A stretch of 64,000 nt of DNA from Vibrio zhugei. GTDB lineage: Bacteria > Pseudomonadota > Gammaproteobacteria > Enterobacterales > Vibrionaceae. The translations under genes and the position numbers were made by a program. Under the pieces are notes generated by a model. The model worked only from the letters and a program-made list of their open reading frames with translations, was not told the DNA's origin and ran no database searches. Below, piece after piece: positions 50,731-61,705 of this stretch. The stretch covers positions 2,604,001 through 2,668,000 of the forward strand of contig NZ_CP033078.1 of NCBI RefSeq assembly GCF_003716875.1. The letters are read 5' to 3'. Each line of letters begins with the position of its first letter. The first letter of the stretch is position 1.

Positions 50731-51420
50731 ATGCCCCATATTCTAGTAATTGATGATGATAATGAGCTAACTTCGCTACTCAAGGAAGTCCTCAGCTACG
50801 AAGGCTTCACTGTCTCTGAAGCCCATGACGGGCAAACTGGACTGGCGATCATTGACGAAACCATCGACCTCATTTTGTTAGACGTGATGATGCCTAACCT
50901 CAATGGCACAGAAACGCTCAAAAAATTGCGAGAGCAGTGGCAAACTCCGGTACTCATGCTGACCGCCAAAGGGGAAGAAGTCGATCGGGTGATTGGACTA
51001 GAATTAGGCGCAGACGACTATTTACCGAAACCGTTTAGTGATAGAGAATTGCTCGCACGCATTCGAGCCATTTTACGTCGTACACAGAGCACAACTGACA
51101 CCAATAAAGGCAATCGATTCTTAGAATACGGCGATATCCAAATCAACACAGGCAAACAAGAAGCCTATTGCCAAGGCGAATTATTGGAACTCACGACGAC
51201 TGAATTCGCACTGCTGACTCACTTCATTGAAAACCCGGGCAGCACGTTATCAAAAGAAACGTTAAGTATGGATGTGCTGGGCAAACATCTCTCGGCGTTT
51301 GATCGTGCTATCGATATGCATGTATCCAACTTAAGAAAAAAACTGCCACCTCGTGCCGATGATAAACCACGAATTAAAACGCTACGCGGTCGTGGCTACA
51401 TGTTGTTACTAGAGAGTTAA
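50731..51420 (+). CDS. cpxR: Envelope-stress response regulator CpxR
   Basis: A 229-residue OmpR-family regulator. The receiver domain has phospho-acceptor Asp51 in LILLDVMMPNLNG, acidic pocket DDD at 8-10 and Lys in YLPKPF; the winged helix covers about 130-228 with HVSNLRKKLPP and LRGRGYMLL. It is activated by CpxA when inner-membrane or periplasmic protein folding is disturbed. The start codon of cpxA follows four bases after its stop codon. Confidence 0.96.
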   Translation: MPHILVIDDDNELTSLLKEVLSYEGFTVSEAHDGQTGLAIIDETIDLILLDVMMPNLNGTETLKKLREQWQTPVLMLTAKGEEVDRVIGLELGADDYLPKPFSDRELLARIRAILRRTQSTTDTNKGNRFLEYGDIQINTGKQEAYCQGELLELTTTEFALLTHFIENPGSTLSKETLSMDVLGKHLSAFDRAIDMHVSNLRKKLPPRADDKPRIKTLRGRGYMLLLES

Positions 51421-51424
51421 GCCT

Positions 51425-52804
51425 GTGCCGAAATTCAACAGTCTGTATGCCCGCATTTTCGCTATTTTTTGGCTGACCATTGCCATCATCGTGGTGGGGG
51501 TATTGGCCATTCCCAACCTGGATCCACGTAAGTCAAAAGAGATTCCATCGGACATGTACCAAAGCATGCTCGATGCTCGTGATATGATTGAAAATCGCTA
51601 TGCATACGACCGCAACCTGACGTTTATCTTGCAGGATCTGGATCGGCATCGTATTCAACCACATCGCGATCGTAATCGTCCAGATTTTTTTATTACCACA
51701 CAAAGTGGCAAAATCCTCTCCGGTCGCATCGCCTCATCAGAAACCTATCGCGCCCTAAAAAACTTTACCTCTAGCATTGATTATTCGGATGAACCGACGC
51801 AAAGAGCGTATGGAAAATATCGCATTTCAGGCCCTATTCCGATTATCTTAGCGCAGCAACCCTTGTTGTTATTTGTCGGTTTTGATTGGAATGGTCCCCC
51901 TCCTTTTGTGATTCACCTACTCGACCACCCCATCCAATTGCTCCTTGTGATCATGCTGATCAGTACACCGCTGTTACTTTGGCTGGCATGGGCGTTAAGT
52001 AAACCCGCCCAATATTTAGCTCAAGCCGCGAACCGAGTCGCCCGCGGTAACTTTATTCCGGAGCCAGAGTTGGAAAAAGGGCCCGATGAATTTCGGGTCG
52101 CAGGACGAAGTTTCAACCAGATGGTGCAAGCGGTGAATACGATGATTTCAGGACAACAACGGTTACTTTCCGATATCTCCCATGAACTGCGTTCCCCGCT
52201 CACTCGATTACGGATGGCGACCGGTCTTGCGGTACGTAAACAAGGGTCAAGCTCTGAACTTGAACGCATTGATACCGAAGCACAACGCTTGGAACAAATG
52301 ATCAGCGAGCTATTAGAACTCTCACGAGTGCAAACCGACAGCCACCTGCAACGAGAAACGCAACCCCTAACCAGTTTGTGGGAAGAGTTGCTCGACGATG
52401 CACAGTTCGAGGCCGAACAGCTCAATAAGACCTTATCTTTTAATGCCATACCGGACGTACCGATTACTGGCAGCCCAAAACTGTTAATGAGTGCCTTAGA
52501 AAATATTGTACGCAACGCCATCAAATATGGGCACTCGCAAGTGCAAGTGCACTTTCAACTGGAAGATTTAGCCCTAACGGTGACCGTAGAAGATGACGGG
52601 CCGGGCGTGCCTTCATTACAACTTCGCCAGATATTCCGTCCATTTTATCGCGTATCCGAAGCGCGTGATCGTGACAGCGGCGGCACGGGTCTTGGTCTCG
52701 CCATTACGGAAAGCGCCATTCGCCAGCACAATGGACAAATTGTCGCGAAAGAAAGTCAACTTGGCGGGTTACTTATCACCTTTACGTTACCAATCGATGC
52801 TTAA
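51425..52804 (+). CDS. cpxA: Envelope-stress sensor kinase CpxA
   Basis: A 459-residue membrane histidine kinase. Order of parts: helix 1 (about 10-30), periplasmic sensor (31-162), helix 2 (about 163-188), HAMP, dimerisation domain with phospho-His in SDISHELRSPLTRLR, and ATPase domain with N box NIVRNAIKYG and G boxes DDGPGVP and GGTGLGLAI. The start is GTG at 51425, four bases after cpxR. It phosphorylates CpxR and normally is restrained by periplasmic CpxP, whose gene is not at its usual place here. Confidence 0.95.
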   Translation: MPKFNSLYARIFAIFWLTIAIIVVGVLAIPNLDPRKSKEIPSDMYQSMLDARDMIENRYAYDRNLTFILQDLDRHRIQPHRDRNRPDFFITTQSGKILSGRIASSETYRALKNFTSSIDYSDEPTQRAYGKYRISGPIPIILAQQPLLLFVGFDWNGPPPFVIHLLDHPIQLLLVIMLISTPLLLWLAWALSKPAQYLAQAANRVARGNFIPEPELEKGPDEFRVAGRSFNQMVQAVNTMISGQQRLLSDISHELRSPLTRLRMATGLAVRKQGSSSELERIDTEAQRLEQMISELLELSRVQTDSHLQRETQPLTSLWEELLDDAQFEAEQLNKTLSFNAIPDVPITGSPKLLMSALENIVRNAIKYGHSQVQVHFQLEDLALTVTVEDDGPGVPSLQLRQIFRPFYRVSEARDRDSGGTGLGLAITESAIRQHNGQIVAKESQLGGLLITFTLPIDA

Positions 52805-52826
52805 AAACCACACAAAGACTACAGTT

Positions 52827-52845
52827 GATAATGAGAATGATTTAC
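52827..52845. promoter_or_regulatory. Fur box upstream of sodA
   Basis: GATAATGAGAATGATTTAC matches the 19-base Fur consensus GATAATGATAATCATTATC in 15 positions. It lies 37 bases before the sodA start codon, the right place for Fur repression of Mn superoxide dismutase. Confidence 0.8.
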
Positions 52846-52881
52846 AATAATATTTAAACTCTTCTCAAGGAGGGTTAGATT

Positions 52882-53487
52882 ATGTCACATTCATTTCCAG
52901 AGTTACCGTATGCGTATAATGCACTCGAACCTTACATCGATGCACAAACGATGGAAGTTCACTACAGCAAGCATCATCGCACCTATTTTGATAAATTCAT
53001 GGCCGCCATTGCCGGCACTGAATACGAAAATACGTCCTTAGAAACACTATTTGCCAATGTGTCAGAAAGGCCACCAGCCATTCGTAACAATGGTGGCGGA
53101 TATTATAATCATACACTCTATTGGGAGTGCATGAGCCCTAATGGCGGTGGCGAGCCTGAGGGGGAACTGGCACAAGCGATCAATGAAACGTTTGGCAGTT
53201 TTGATCAGTTCCAAGACGCCTTTACTCAAGCAGCGATCAACACGTTTGGTTCAGGCTTTGTCTGGTTAGTCGTGGCTAATGGAGAGCTCAAGATTGTCTC
53301 TACCAGTAATCAGGATAATCCGTTGATGGATGTCTGTTCGGTTAACGGCACTCCTATCCTTGCCTTGGATGTCTGGGAACATGCTTACTATTTAAGTTAT
53401 CGCAATCGTCGCCCCGATTATATCCAAGCTTGGTGGAATGTCGTCGATTGGCCAAGTGTTGCCAACCATTTCCAGCGCGCCCAATAA
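52882..53487 (+). CDS. sodA: Manganese superoxide dismutase
   Basis: A 201-residue cytoplasmic dismutase. Metal ligands are visible as the first His in EVHYSKHH, the His in NHTLYWECM, and Asp/His in LDVWEHAYYLSY. The Mn-type signature is present: Gly-rich NNGGGYYNH instead of the AAQ of Fe enzymes, and Gln in STSNQDNPL. AAGGAGG precedes the ATG at 52882. The Fur box upstream supports the Mn type, made when iron is scarce. Confidence 0.95.
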   Translation: MSHSFPELPYAYNALEPYIDAQTMEVHYSKHHRTYFDKFMAAIAGTEYENTSLETLFANVSERPPAIRNNGGGYYNHTLYWECMSPNGGGEPEGELAQAINETFGSFDQFQDAFTQAAINTFGSGFVWLVVANGELKIVSTSNQDNPLMDVCSVNGTPILALDVWEHAYYLSYRNRRPDYIQAWWNVVDWPSVANHFQRAQ

Positions 53488-53489
53488 GG

Positions 53490-53526
53490 TAAAAAAGGCA
53501 TTACGTCAGCGTAATGCCTGACTTTT
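53490..53526 (+). terminator. Rho-independent terminator of sodA
   Basis: Perfect stem AGGCATTACG / CGTAATGCCT with loop TCAG, then a T-rich tail, right after sodA. Confidence 0.88.
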
Positions 53527-53604
53527 CACCCTTCGACACCTCTGTACACGGCCCCCTATCTCGGTATACTTTGAGCCCTATCTCTTTAAGGAAGCTCACA
53601 CGTT

Positions 53605-54081
53605 ATGTTTGATATCGCGTTATACGAACCAGAAATCGCACCGAATACAGGTAATATTATTCGCCTCAGCGCAAACTGTGGTGCGAATCTACACTTAATT
53701 GAGCCATTAGGATTTGATTTAGAAGAGAAAAAAGTTCGCCGTGCTGGCTTAGATTATCATGACCTCGCCCGAGTGACGCGCCACAAAGACTACTCAGCGT
53801 TTATTCAATACCTCGAAACAGAGCGCGAGCACTATCGAATTTTTGCCTGCACCACCAAAACAACCGGCCATCATGTTGATGCAAGCTATCAACGTGGTGA
53901 TGTCTTGCTCTTCGGGCCAGAAACCCGTGGATTACCAGCGGACTTGATTGAGTCGCTGCCAATGTCACAACGGATTCGAATTCCGATGATGCCCGATGCC
54001 CGTAGCTTAAACTTATCCAACTCGGTGGCAATTATTGCCTATGAAGCATGGCGCCAGTTAGATTTTCAAGGCGGGCAATAG
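53605..54081 (+). CDS. trmL: tRNA (cytidine/uridine-2'-O-)-methyltransferase
   Basis: A 158-residue SPOUT enzyme that 2'-O-methylates the wobble base 34 of the two tRNA-Leu isoacceptors. The N-terminal [14 protein letters not shown], the [10 protein letters not shown] loop and the knot motif [20 protein letters not shown] are all conserved. It has its own AAGGAAG ribosome site and lies between sodA and the convergent fxsA. Confidence 0.95.
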   Translation: MFDIALYEPEIAPNTGNIIRLSANCGANLHLIEPLGFDLEEKKVRRAGLDYHDLARVTRHKDYSAFIQYLETEREHYRIFACTTKTTGHHVDASYQRGDVLLFGPETRGLPADLIESLPMSQRIRIPMMPDARSLNLSNSVAIIAYEAWRQLDFQGGQ

Positions 54082-54112
54082 CCCACCTTATCGCGGAGAA
54101 TGAAGCGAAGAG

Positions 54113-54598
54113 TTAGCGCAAGCGGTGATGATCATGTTTATCTTGGTCATCATCGCTGTCTTTTTCTTCAAACTCCCCATCAAACGTTCGGCCTCGCCCT
54201 GCCCCATCTTGATGATATCCACCTTGAAACTGACCGCCTGTTTTGACCACCACTTTTGTCAATAAATAGGCAGCGAGCTTTCTGCGTGGTGCGGGTAACA
54301 ATACCGTCATCCCGAGAATGTCGGTCATAAAACCAGGGGTGAGTAATAACACGCCAGCCACCGCTAATAACACCCCTTCCAGAATCTGTTGCGCGGGGAT
54401 TTCGCCTTGCTTGACGCGCTGCTGCACTGACATCAATGTTTGTAAGCCTTGGCTACGCACTAGAGATGCCCCCACAAAAGCCGTCACCAAAACGAGACCA
54501 ATGGTTGGCCACAAACCAATAAAACCACCGACTTGAATAAACAAACCGATTTCAATAATAGGCACTGCAATAAATAATAATAAGATAATTGGGAACAC
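54113..54598 (-). CDS. fxsA: FxsA-family membrane protein
   Basis: A 161-residue inner-membrane protein with three or four helices (LLFIAVPIIEIGLFIQVGG, GLWPTIGLVLVTAFVGASLV, LEGVLLAVAGVLLLTPGFMTD) and a charged, His-rich cytoplasmic tail. In E. coli overproduced FxsA relieves exclusion of phage T7 by the F plasmid; its normal role is unknown. In enteric genomes it is next to aspA; here the diguanylate cyclase gene and an IS3 element lie between. Confidence 0.92.
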   Translation of the reverse strand: MFPIILLLFIAVPIIEIGLFIQVGGFIGLWPTIGLVLVTAFVGASLVRSQGLQTLMSVQQRVKQGEIPAQQILEGVLLAVAGVLLLTPGFMTDILGMTVLLPAPRRKLAAYLLTKVVVKTGGQFQGGYHQDGAGRGRTFDGEFEEKDSDDDQDKHDHHRLR

Positions 54599-54798
54599 AC
54601 GCCCTCCTCAGTCAGATACCCACCATAGCCTCTCGTCTTCAGAGGTGCAAGATATCCGGTAAAACCCAGCCAATGATAAATGTTGCAATCCATTACCATA
54701 TGATAAAACCAACGGAATATGCCATAGAAATCCATTGGCAAAACGAGGACTTATACACTACGTTTTAAAGTAGTTTATTACACGGAGGGGAGTCCAAC

Positions 54799-56703
54799 AT
54801 GAAACGCTTAAGTAAAACCTTGTCCAAAGGCGTTATTGCATGGATTCTCTGCTCCCTCATCCCCTTAAGCTATTATGCTTATCAAACAAACAAGGTATCC
54901 GAGTTTGTCTATGAGCAAATGGAGGCACAAGGCTTTCAGTTTTTATCGTTCGTCGAAAGTCAGGCACATGATGCCGCCGCACGCCTTCAGCAAAGCGTTG
55001 ACCAACTTAGCCACTCAACGTTGCTCAATCACTATGCCCAACACGCTCAACCGCAACTCAAAAAGTACATCGAGGATCAGTGGTTGATTACCGCTTTTAC
55101 CTCACAACTGTTTTATCAACTTCGTTATATTGATGTGCATGGCGAAGAGCGTATCCGCATCAATTACGATACAAAAAAGCAAAAACTCCCGGAAATCGTT
55201 CCAGATAGCCAATTACAAAATAAAAGTGAGCGCGACTACTTTCAGTATGCGACCACACTCAAAAACGGTGAACAGGGCCAGTTTGGGATTGATCTCGAAT
55301 ATGAACATAAGAAACCGATTATTCCCTATAAACCTGGACTACGTATCATTGTTCCGATCCATGCAGACCAAGAGCGGTTCGGGTATTTTGTCGCCAACTT
55401 AGATGTGCTCCCCATCATCAAACGGATTACCGAAAACAAACAAAATTTGCTGGTCGATTTTGTCGACCGCAGCGGTTTCTATGTCATCAGTAGTGATCCT
55501 TCTAAATTGTTCGGAGATATCATTTCAGAGCGAGCACAGTATAACATTCCAGCAGAGTACCCTGATCTGTGGAAAGTGATGTCCGAATATCCGAATCGTA
55601 AAAATGTCGTCTTAACCGAACAAGGCCTGTTTTTTTATCAACCTTTTATTAATCGCGTTTTCGCCAACGCTGGCCCCTTACTCATGGTCTCGCATTTTTC
55701 TCATGCAGAACTTGATGCCATGCTGAACACACGCAATAGCATTATTTTCGCACAAAGTGTGATTCTCTGGCTCATTTTCGGCTTGGTGAGCATTCTTGGT
55801 AGTCTCGGCTGGGAACACATTCAAGCCAATAAACAAAGCAAAAAGTTTGCGAGTTTTGTGCTGGAAAATGGTATGGCCGCCGCAATTACCAATAAAAATC
55901 ATGACATAATTCAATGTAATCATAAATTTAGTGAATTATTCTTAATTGAACCGAAGCACTTAATCGGCAAACACTTACTCCATTTTATCTCGGATCCAAG
56001 AGATCAAGAGAACGTCATCACCGCCTTAAACACGCATCAAGGATGGTCTGGCGATCTGGCTTTTCTATCCCCGAATGGCGAGCAACTGGTTTGTCAAACC
56101 TCCATTCAAGCGCATATGGATTCTCGTAACAAACGGGTGGAAAATTATGTTTACTCGCTTGCCGATGTATCAAACCATCATCATGTTATCGATGCATTAA
56201 CCGATAAAAATCATCGCGATCCGATGACATCACTCTGGAACAAACCAAAATTCGAAGAAATACTGGAAATTATGGCACGCCATCAACCCTCAGACGATGA
56301 CGATGAACTTAATCACAACTTCCTCGCTATCGTCGATATTGATTGTTTTAAGACGCTCAATGATACGCACGGACACCGAGTTGGCGATGAGGCCATTATG
56401 TATATCGCCATCCAAATGACCACCTTGCTCAGACAATCGGATTTTATTGCCCGTATTGGGGGGGATGAATTCGCCATCATCACTCAAAGTAAAGACATGA
56501 GTACCGTATGCCATATGATGAATCGAGTGCGTGTGGCGGTTGCCAGCTGGCCAGAGTACAACGTCAGTATCAGTATTGGTATCGCGGCGCTGTCTAATGA
56601 CCCTGTCAGTAGTTTCACCAACGCGGACAAAGCTTTGTATCGTGCCAAACGTAAAGGTCGCAACTGCATTTCTACCCATGATGAGCGAGGAACGCCGACC
56701 TAA
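54799..56703 (+). CDS. Membrane diguanylate cyclase (CACHE-PAS-GGDEF)
   Basis: A 634-residue protein predicted to make cyclic di-GMP. Order: helix 1 (about 10-30), a large periplasmic CACHE-like sensor (about 35-315), helix 2 (about 320-340), a PAS domain (about 350-455), and a GGDEF domain (about 470-630). The active site GGDEF is exact at residues 554-558, with the inhibitory I-site RQSD five residues before it, so product feedback is likely. No EAL domain is present. GGAGGGG precedes the ATG. The periplasmic ligand is unknown. It is divergent from fxsA and reads towards aspA. Confidence 0.92.
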   Translation: MKRLSKTLSKGVIAWILCSLIPLSYYAYQTNKVSEFVYEQMEAQGFQFLSFVESQAHDAAARLQQSVDQLSHSTLLNHYAQHAQPQLKKYIEDQWLITAFTSQLFYQLRYIDVHGEERIRINYDTKKQKLPEIVPDSQLQNKSERDYFQYATTLKNGEQGQFGIDLEYEHKKPIIPYKPGLRIIVPIHADQERFGYFVANLDVLPIIKRITENKQNLLVDFVDRSGFYVISSDPSKLFGDIISERAQYNIPAEYPDLWKVMSEYPNRKNVVLTEQGLFFYQPFINRVFANAGPLLMVSHFSHAELDAMLNTRNSIIFAQSVILWLIFGLVSILGSLGWEHIQANKQSKKFASFVLENGMAAAITNKNHDIIQCNHKFSELFLIEPKHLIGKHLLHFISDPRDQENVITALNTHQGWSGDLAFLSPNGEQLVCQTSIQAHMDSRNKRVENYVYSLADVSNHHHVIDALTDKNHRDPMTSLWNKPKFEEILEIMARHQPSDDDDELNHNFLAIVDIDCFKTLNDTHGHRVGDEAIMYIAIQMTTLLRQSDFIARIGGDEFAIITQSKDMSTVCHMMNRVRVAVASWPEYNVSISIGIAALSNDPVSSFTNADKALYRAKRKGRNCISTHDERGTPT

Positions 56704-56892
56704 ACATGTAAACAAACGTCCACATCACTTAATAGTAAAAAGTTGATCCGCCTACTTATTTTCATCACTGATGTTGAGTATGATTCGATACGACACATTT
56801 AGGACCGTCTGCGCCTCAGTGGGAGAGTATGCTTCTCTTATTCTGGCTCAACGGAGTTCTAAATATTAGCAATCGACTAATGAAGGATCCTC
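56704..56892 (+). promoter_or_regulatory. Original aspA promoter and leader, cut off by an IS
   Basis: This 189-base stretch between the diguanylate cyclase gene and the IS3 element should be the native aspA promoter region. It ends with the ribosome site AAGGA (56883-56887) and the target triplet CTC. In the rebuilt sequence AAGGA stands eight bases before the aspA ATG. No specific operator could be named. Confidence 0.6.
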
Positions 56893-56959
56893 TGTAGTGG
56901 TTTAATGATCCCGGACACCAAATTAGGTGGTAAAATCTCCACCATAAATGAGGTGTTCA

Positions 56960-58119
<1,160 letters not shown>

Positions 58120-58131
58120 CCACTACACTCA

Positions 58132-59583
58132 ATGACTATCGAAATGATGACAGCTCCTGCTCATCAAACTCCAATGCGACTAGAAGAAGACTTGCTGGGT
58201 CAACGTGAAGTGCCTGCCAACGCGTATTATGGCATTCACACGCTCCGTGCGATGGAAAACTTTCAAATTTCTAGTGTGACCATTTCAGATGTTCCAGAAT
58301 TTATTCGTGGCATGGTCATGACGAAAAAAGCGGCGGCGCTCGCCAACCAAGAACTTGGCGTGCTCCCTAAAGATGTGGCGACAGCGATCATTCAAGCCTG
58401 TGATTGTATTTTAACCACAGGAAAGTGCATGGATCAGTTTCCTTCTGATGTGTTTCAGGGGGGAGCGGGTACCTCGGTCAATATGAATACTAACGAAGTC
58501 ATTGCTAATTTGGCACTGGAGATTATGGGTCATGAAAAAGGTCGTTACGATATTATCAACCCTAACGATCATGTGAACCGCAGCCAATCAACCAACTGTG
58601 CTTATCCGACTGGGTTTCGTATTGCCGTGTATAACAGCATTAAGCAGTTGATTCACTCTATCAATTATTTAAAAGCGGAATTTACCGCTAAGAGTGAAGA
58701 GTTTGACCATATTTTAAAAATGGGTCGGACTCAGCTACAAGACGCCGTTCCTATGACCGTGGGACAAGAGTTTCACGCTTGGTCTGTCACCTTAAACGAA
58801 GAAATTCGTGCTTTAGAATACACCTCAAAGCTGTTGCTAGAAGTGAACTTAGGGGCAACCGCTATTGGGACAGGCTTGAACGCGGCTCCGGGTTATCAGC
58901 AAATGGCCGTCCGCCATTTAGCCGAAGTCACCCACTTGCCCGTGGTACCAGCAGAAGACTTAATTGAAGCAACGTCTGACTGTGGCGCGTATGTGATGGC
59001 TCACGGTGCGCTAAAACGCCTTGCGGTAAAAATGTCGAAGCTTTGTAATGACTTGCGGTTACTGTCTTCAGGCCCACGCGCAGGCTTGAATGAGTTAAAC
59101 CTACCGGAATTACAAGCGGGTTCATCGATTATGCCTGCAAAAGTTAACCCTGTGGTACCCGAGGTGGTCAACCAAGTGTGCTTTAAAGTCATGGGCAATG
59201 ACAACACCATCTCTATTGCAGCCGAAGGCGGCCAATTACAGCTGAATGTGATGGAACCGGTTATCGCGCAATGTATGTTTGAATCGATTTCGTTGCTTTC
59301 TAATGCCTGTATTAATCTGCGTGATAAATGCATTCACGGCATCACAGCCAATAAAGAAGTCTGTGAGGGTTATGTCTTTAACTCGATTGGTATCGTGACG
59401 TATTTGAATCCTTACATCGGTCACCATGAAGGCGATATTGTTGGTAAGATTTGTGCGGAAACAGGCAAAAGCGTTCGCGAAGTTGTACTGGAACGTGGGT
59501 TGCTGACCAGTGAGCAACTTGATGAGATTTTCTCTTCCAGTAACTTAATGAATCCGTCGTATAAAGGAAAGCGTTACAATTAA
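58132..59583 (+). CDS. aspA: Aspartate ammonia-lyase
   Basis: A 483-residue fumarase/aspartase-superfamily enzyme that interconverts aspartate and fumarate plus ammonia, feeding fumarate to FrdABCD anaerobically. The start region [20 protein letters not shown], the substrate loop with [19 protein letters not shown] and the [14 protein letters not shown] stretch are conserved; a few extra N-terminal residues ([14 protein letters not shown]) match the longer form. The coding frame is complete, but an IS3 element lies four bases before the ATG and has pushed the native AAGGA site 1.2 kb away, and no replacement ribosome site is visible. Expression is therefore probably reduced unless translation starts another way. 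Confidence 0.95.
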   Translation: MTIEMMTAPAHQTPMRLEEDLLGQREVPANAYYGIHTLRAMENFQISSVTISDVPEFIRGMVMTKKAAALANQELGVLPKDVATAIIQACDCILTTGKCMDQFPSDVFQGGAGTSVNMNTNEVIANLALEIMGHEKGRYDIINPNDHVNRSQSTNCAYPTGFRIAVYNSIKQLIHSINYLKAEFTAKSEEFDHILKMGRTQLQDAVPMTVGQEFHAWSVTLNEEIRALEYTSKLLLEVNLGATAIGTGLNAAPGYQQMAVRHLAEVTHLPVVPAEDLIEATSDCGAYVMAHGALKRLAVKMSKLCNDLRLLSSGPRAGLNELNLPELQAGSSIMPAKVNPVVPEVVNQVCFKVMGNDNTISIAAEGGQLQLNVMEPVIAQCMFESISLLSNACINLRDKCIHGITANKEVCEGYVFNSIGIVTYLNPYIGHHEGDIVGKICAETGKSVREVVLERGLLTSEQLDEIFSSSNLMNPSYKGKRYN

Positions 59584-59626
59584 GTCTGAATCGCGGACTT
59601 GAGAGCTCGCATCAAAGACTGCCATG

Positions 59627-59655
59627 AAAAGCTTCCGTAAGGGAGCTTTTTATTG
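59627..59655 (+). terminator. Rho-independent terminator of aspA
   Basis: Hairpin AAAAGCTTCC / GGGAGCTTTT with loop GTAA, followed by T-rich sequence, 44 bases after aspA. Confidence 0.85.
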
Positions 59656-59771
59656 ACGGTGCTTTTTTAACTATGCTTAACTCAGTGAAACGCCATCGTG
59701 AATGTCGGTCGACCGTACACCGACCTATTCATGAGCCATGATGTTATTACTACCAAGGCCTGTTAACTACC

Positions 59772-61559
59772 ATGATCATACGTTGTTTAGCGATTCTCGT
59801 TTGGGCGCTGCTCTACCTGAGCCCTGCGCATGCTGCTCTCTCCAAAAGCTCATTTTCCTTATCTTCGCACAATAACGCGTTTCTTCCTGTTGATCAGGCC
59901 TTTGCGTTTAGCTCTTATCAGCAAGGCGACCAAATCTATCTTGACTGGCAAATTCAGTCTGGCTACTACCTCTATCAAGAACGCATCAACCTACAAGGCA
60001 AGCAGTTAACACTCGGCGATTATTCGCTCCCTCAAGCGACGCCGCATCATGATGAGTTCATGGGGGATGTCCACATTTATACCGAGCCGACCTCGCTGCG
60101 TCTCCCGCTCAAAAAGGTCGGTAACCAAGCCAGCCTCACCATTACCTATCAAGGCTGTGCCGAAGCCGGATTTTGTTATCCCCCCGAGACTCGCACCATT
60201 GACGTTAAGCCCCTCTCTCAGAGCGGTACACCACCATCAACCGTGCAGACCTCGGGCCAAGCGACGTCCAGTCAGGCCAGCGCCCCACCACCGAAGAATA
60301 CCGCCTCTCTGACGGAGCAGCTGGTTGAGCATTGGTGGACCCCCATCTTATTCCTGCTCCTTGGGATTGGCTTGGCATTCACTCCCTGTGTTCTGCCTAT
60401 GTACCCAATTCTAACCAGTATCGTCTTGGGTAACCGCCAACAAAGTACCAAGCGGACATGGGGACTGAGCTTGCTGTATGTACAAGGTATGGCTCTGACT
60501 TACACCCTCTTAGGATTATTAGTCGCATCAGCCGGCATGCAATTTCAAGCCGCGTTGCAGCAACCAGCGATTCTGATCACCACCAGTCTTGTCTTTGTGG
60601 TGTTGGCGGCCTCAATGTTTGGTCTGTATACCTTACAGCTTCCAAGCTCATTGCAAACTCGCCTCAATCAATGGAGTGATGGGCAACGGGGTGGGCATAG
60701 CCTAGGCGTTTTTGTGATGGGGGCGATTTCAGGGTTGGTCTGCTCGCCCTGTACCACTGCGCCGTTATCGGGTGCATTGTTGTATGTGTCGCAAACGGGT
60801 GACTTGCTGACCGGTGCGGTCACGCTTTATGCCCTGTCGCTCGGTATGGGAATTCCCTTAATTTTAGTCGCCGTATTCGGACAAAAATTACTGCCACAAG
60901 CAGGCCAATGGATGACCCATGTTAAAACGCTATTTGGCTTCATTTTATTGGCGGCGCCTTTATTATTACTTGAACGTATCCTGCCGACAGAATGGATCAT
61001 GTGGCTGTGGTCTGCGCTCGGTCTGGTCAGTTTTGGTTGGCTTTATCATGTGCACAATGCAACAGCGACGAACACATGGAAAAATAGCGTACTGGCGATT
61101 ATCGCCATCATTGGTCTGTGTGGCTCAGCCTTGCCAATTCTCATGCAGGTGATGCCTCTTGCGACTCAGCAAAATGCCAATGCGCCAGTGATGAAACTCA
61201 CTAAACACAAAGTCCACAACCTCGCGGAACTCAAACAACAGCTGGCGCTCGCCCAGCAGCAAGGCAAACCCGTGATGCTCGACCTGTATGCAGATTGGTG
61301 TGTCGCCTGCAAAGAATTTGAAAAATACACGTTCCAAGACCGTCAGGTCATTGAACATTTGAACGACTTCGTCGTGCTGCAGGCGGATGTCACGGGCAAC
61401 ACCCCAACCGATATCGCCTTACTCAAGCATTTACATGTCCTCGGCTTACCCACCCTCGACTTTTGGGATGCCGAGGGCCAAGCGCTACCCGACGCTCGCA
61501 TCAGTGGGTTTAAAAATGCTGAGCATTTCATACAGCATCTGCAGCAACATGCTTTATAA
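59772..61559 (+). CDS. dsbD: Thiol:disulfide interchange protein DsbD
   Basis: A 595-residue inner-membrane reductase that carries electrons from cytoplasmic thioredoxin to periplasmic DsbC, DsbG and cytochrome c maturation proteins. Domain order: signal peptide (1-21, ending AHA), DsbD-alpha with the Cys pair in QGCAEAGFCYPPE, eight membrane helices with Cys in FTPCVLPMYP and CSPCTTAPLSG, and the thioredoxin-like DsbD-gamma with ADWCVACKEFE. In E. coli and, as I recall, V. cholerae, dcuA and cutA lie between aspA and dsbD; they are absent here. Confidence 0.95.
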   Translation: MIIRCLAILVWALLYLSPAHAALSKSSFSLSSHNNAFLPVDQAFAFSSYQQGDQIYLDWQIQSGYYLYQERINLQGKQLTLGDYSLPQATPHHDEFMGDVHIYTEPTSLRLPLKKVGNQASLTITYQGCAEAGFCYPPETRTIDVKPLSQSGTPPSTVQTSGQATSSQASAPPPKNTASLTEQLVEHWWTPILFLLLGIGLAFTPCVLPMYPILTSIVLGNRQQSTKRTWGLSLLYVQGMALTYTLLGLLVASAGMQFQAALQQPAILITTSLVFVVLAASMFGLYTLQLPSSLQTRLNQWSDGQRGGHSLGVFVMGAISGLVCSPCTTAPLSGALLYVSQTGDLLTGAVTLYALSLGMGIPLILVAVFGQKLLPQAGQWMTHVKTLFGFILLAAPLLLLERILPTEWIMWLWSALGLVSFGWLYHVHNATATNTWKNSVLAIIAIIGLCGSALPILMQVMPLATQQNANAPVMKLTKHKVHNLAELKQQLALAQQQGKPVMLDLYADWCVACKEFEKYTFQDRQVIEHLNDFVVLQADVTGNTPTDIALLKHLHVLGLPTLDFWDAEGQALPDARISGFKNAEHFIQHLQQHAL

Positions 61560-61705
61560 AAAGTAGGCGGTGTGATCTCTCAACTTGATGGGGCACGCCG
61601 CACAAAATCAGAGCTAGTGCAGACTTTTCAAACTCATATATTGTTCACAACCCAAAACCGCAACATACTGGAACACCAAGGATTAAGTAACCAGTACCGC
61701 ACACC

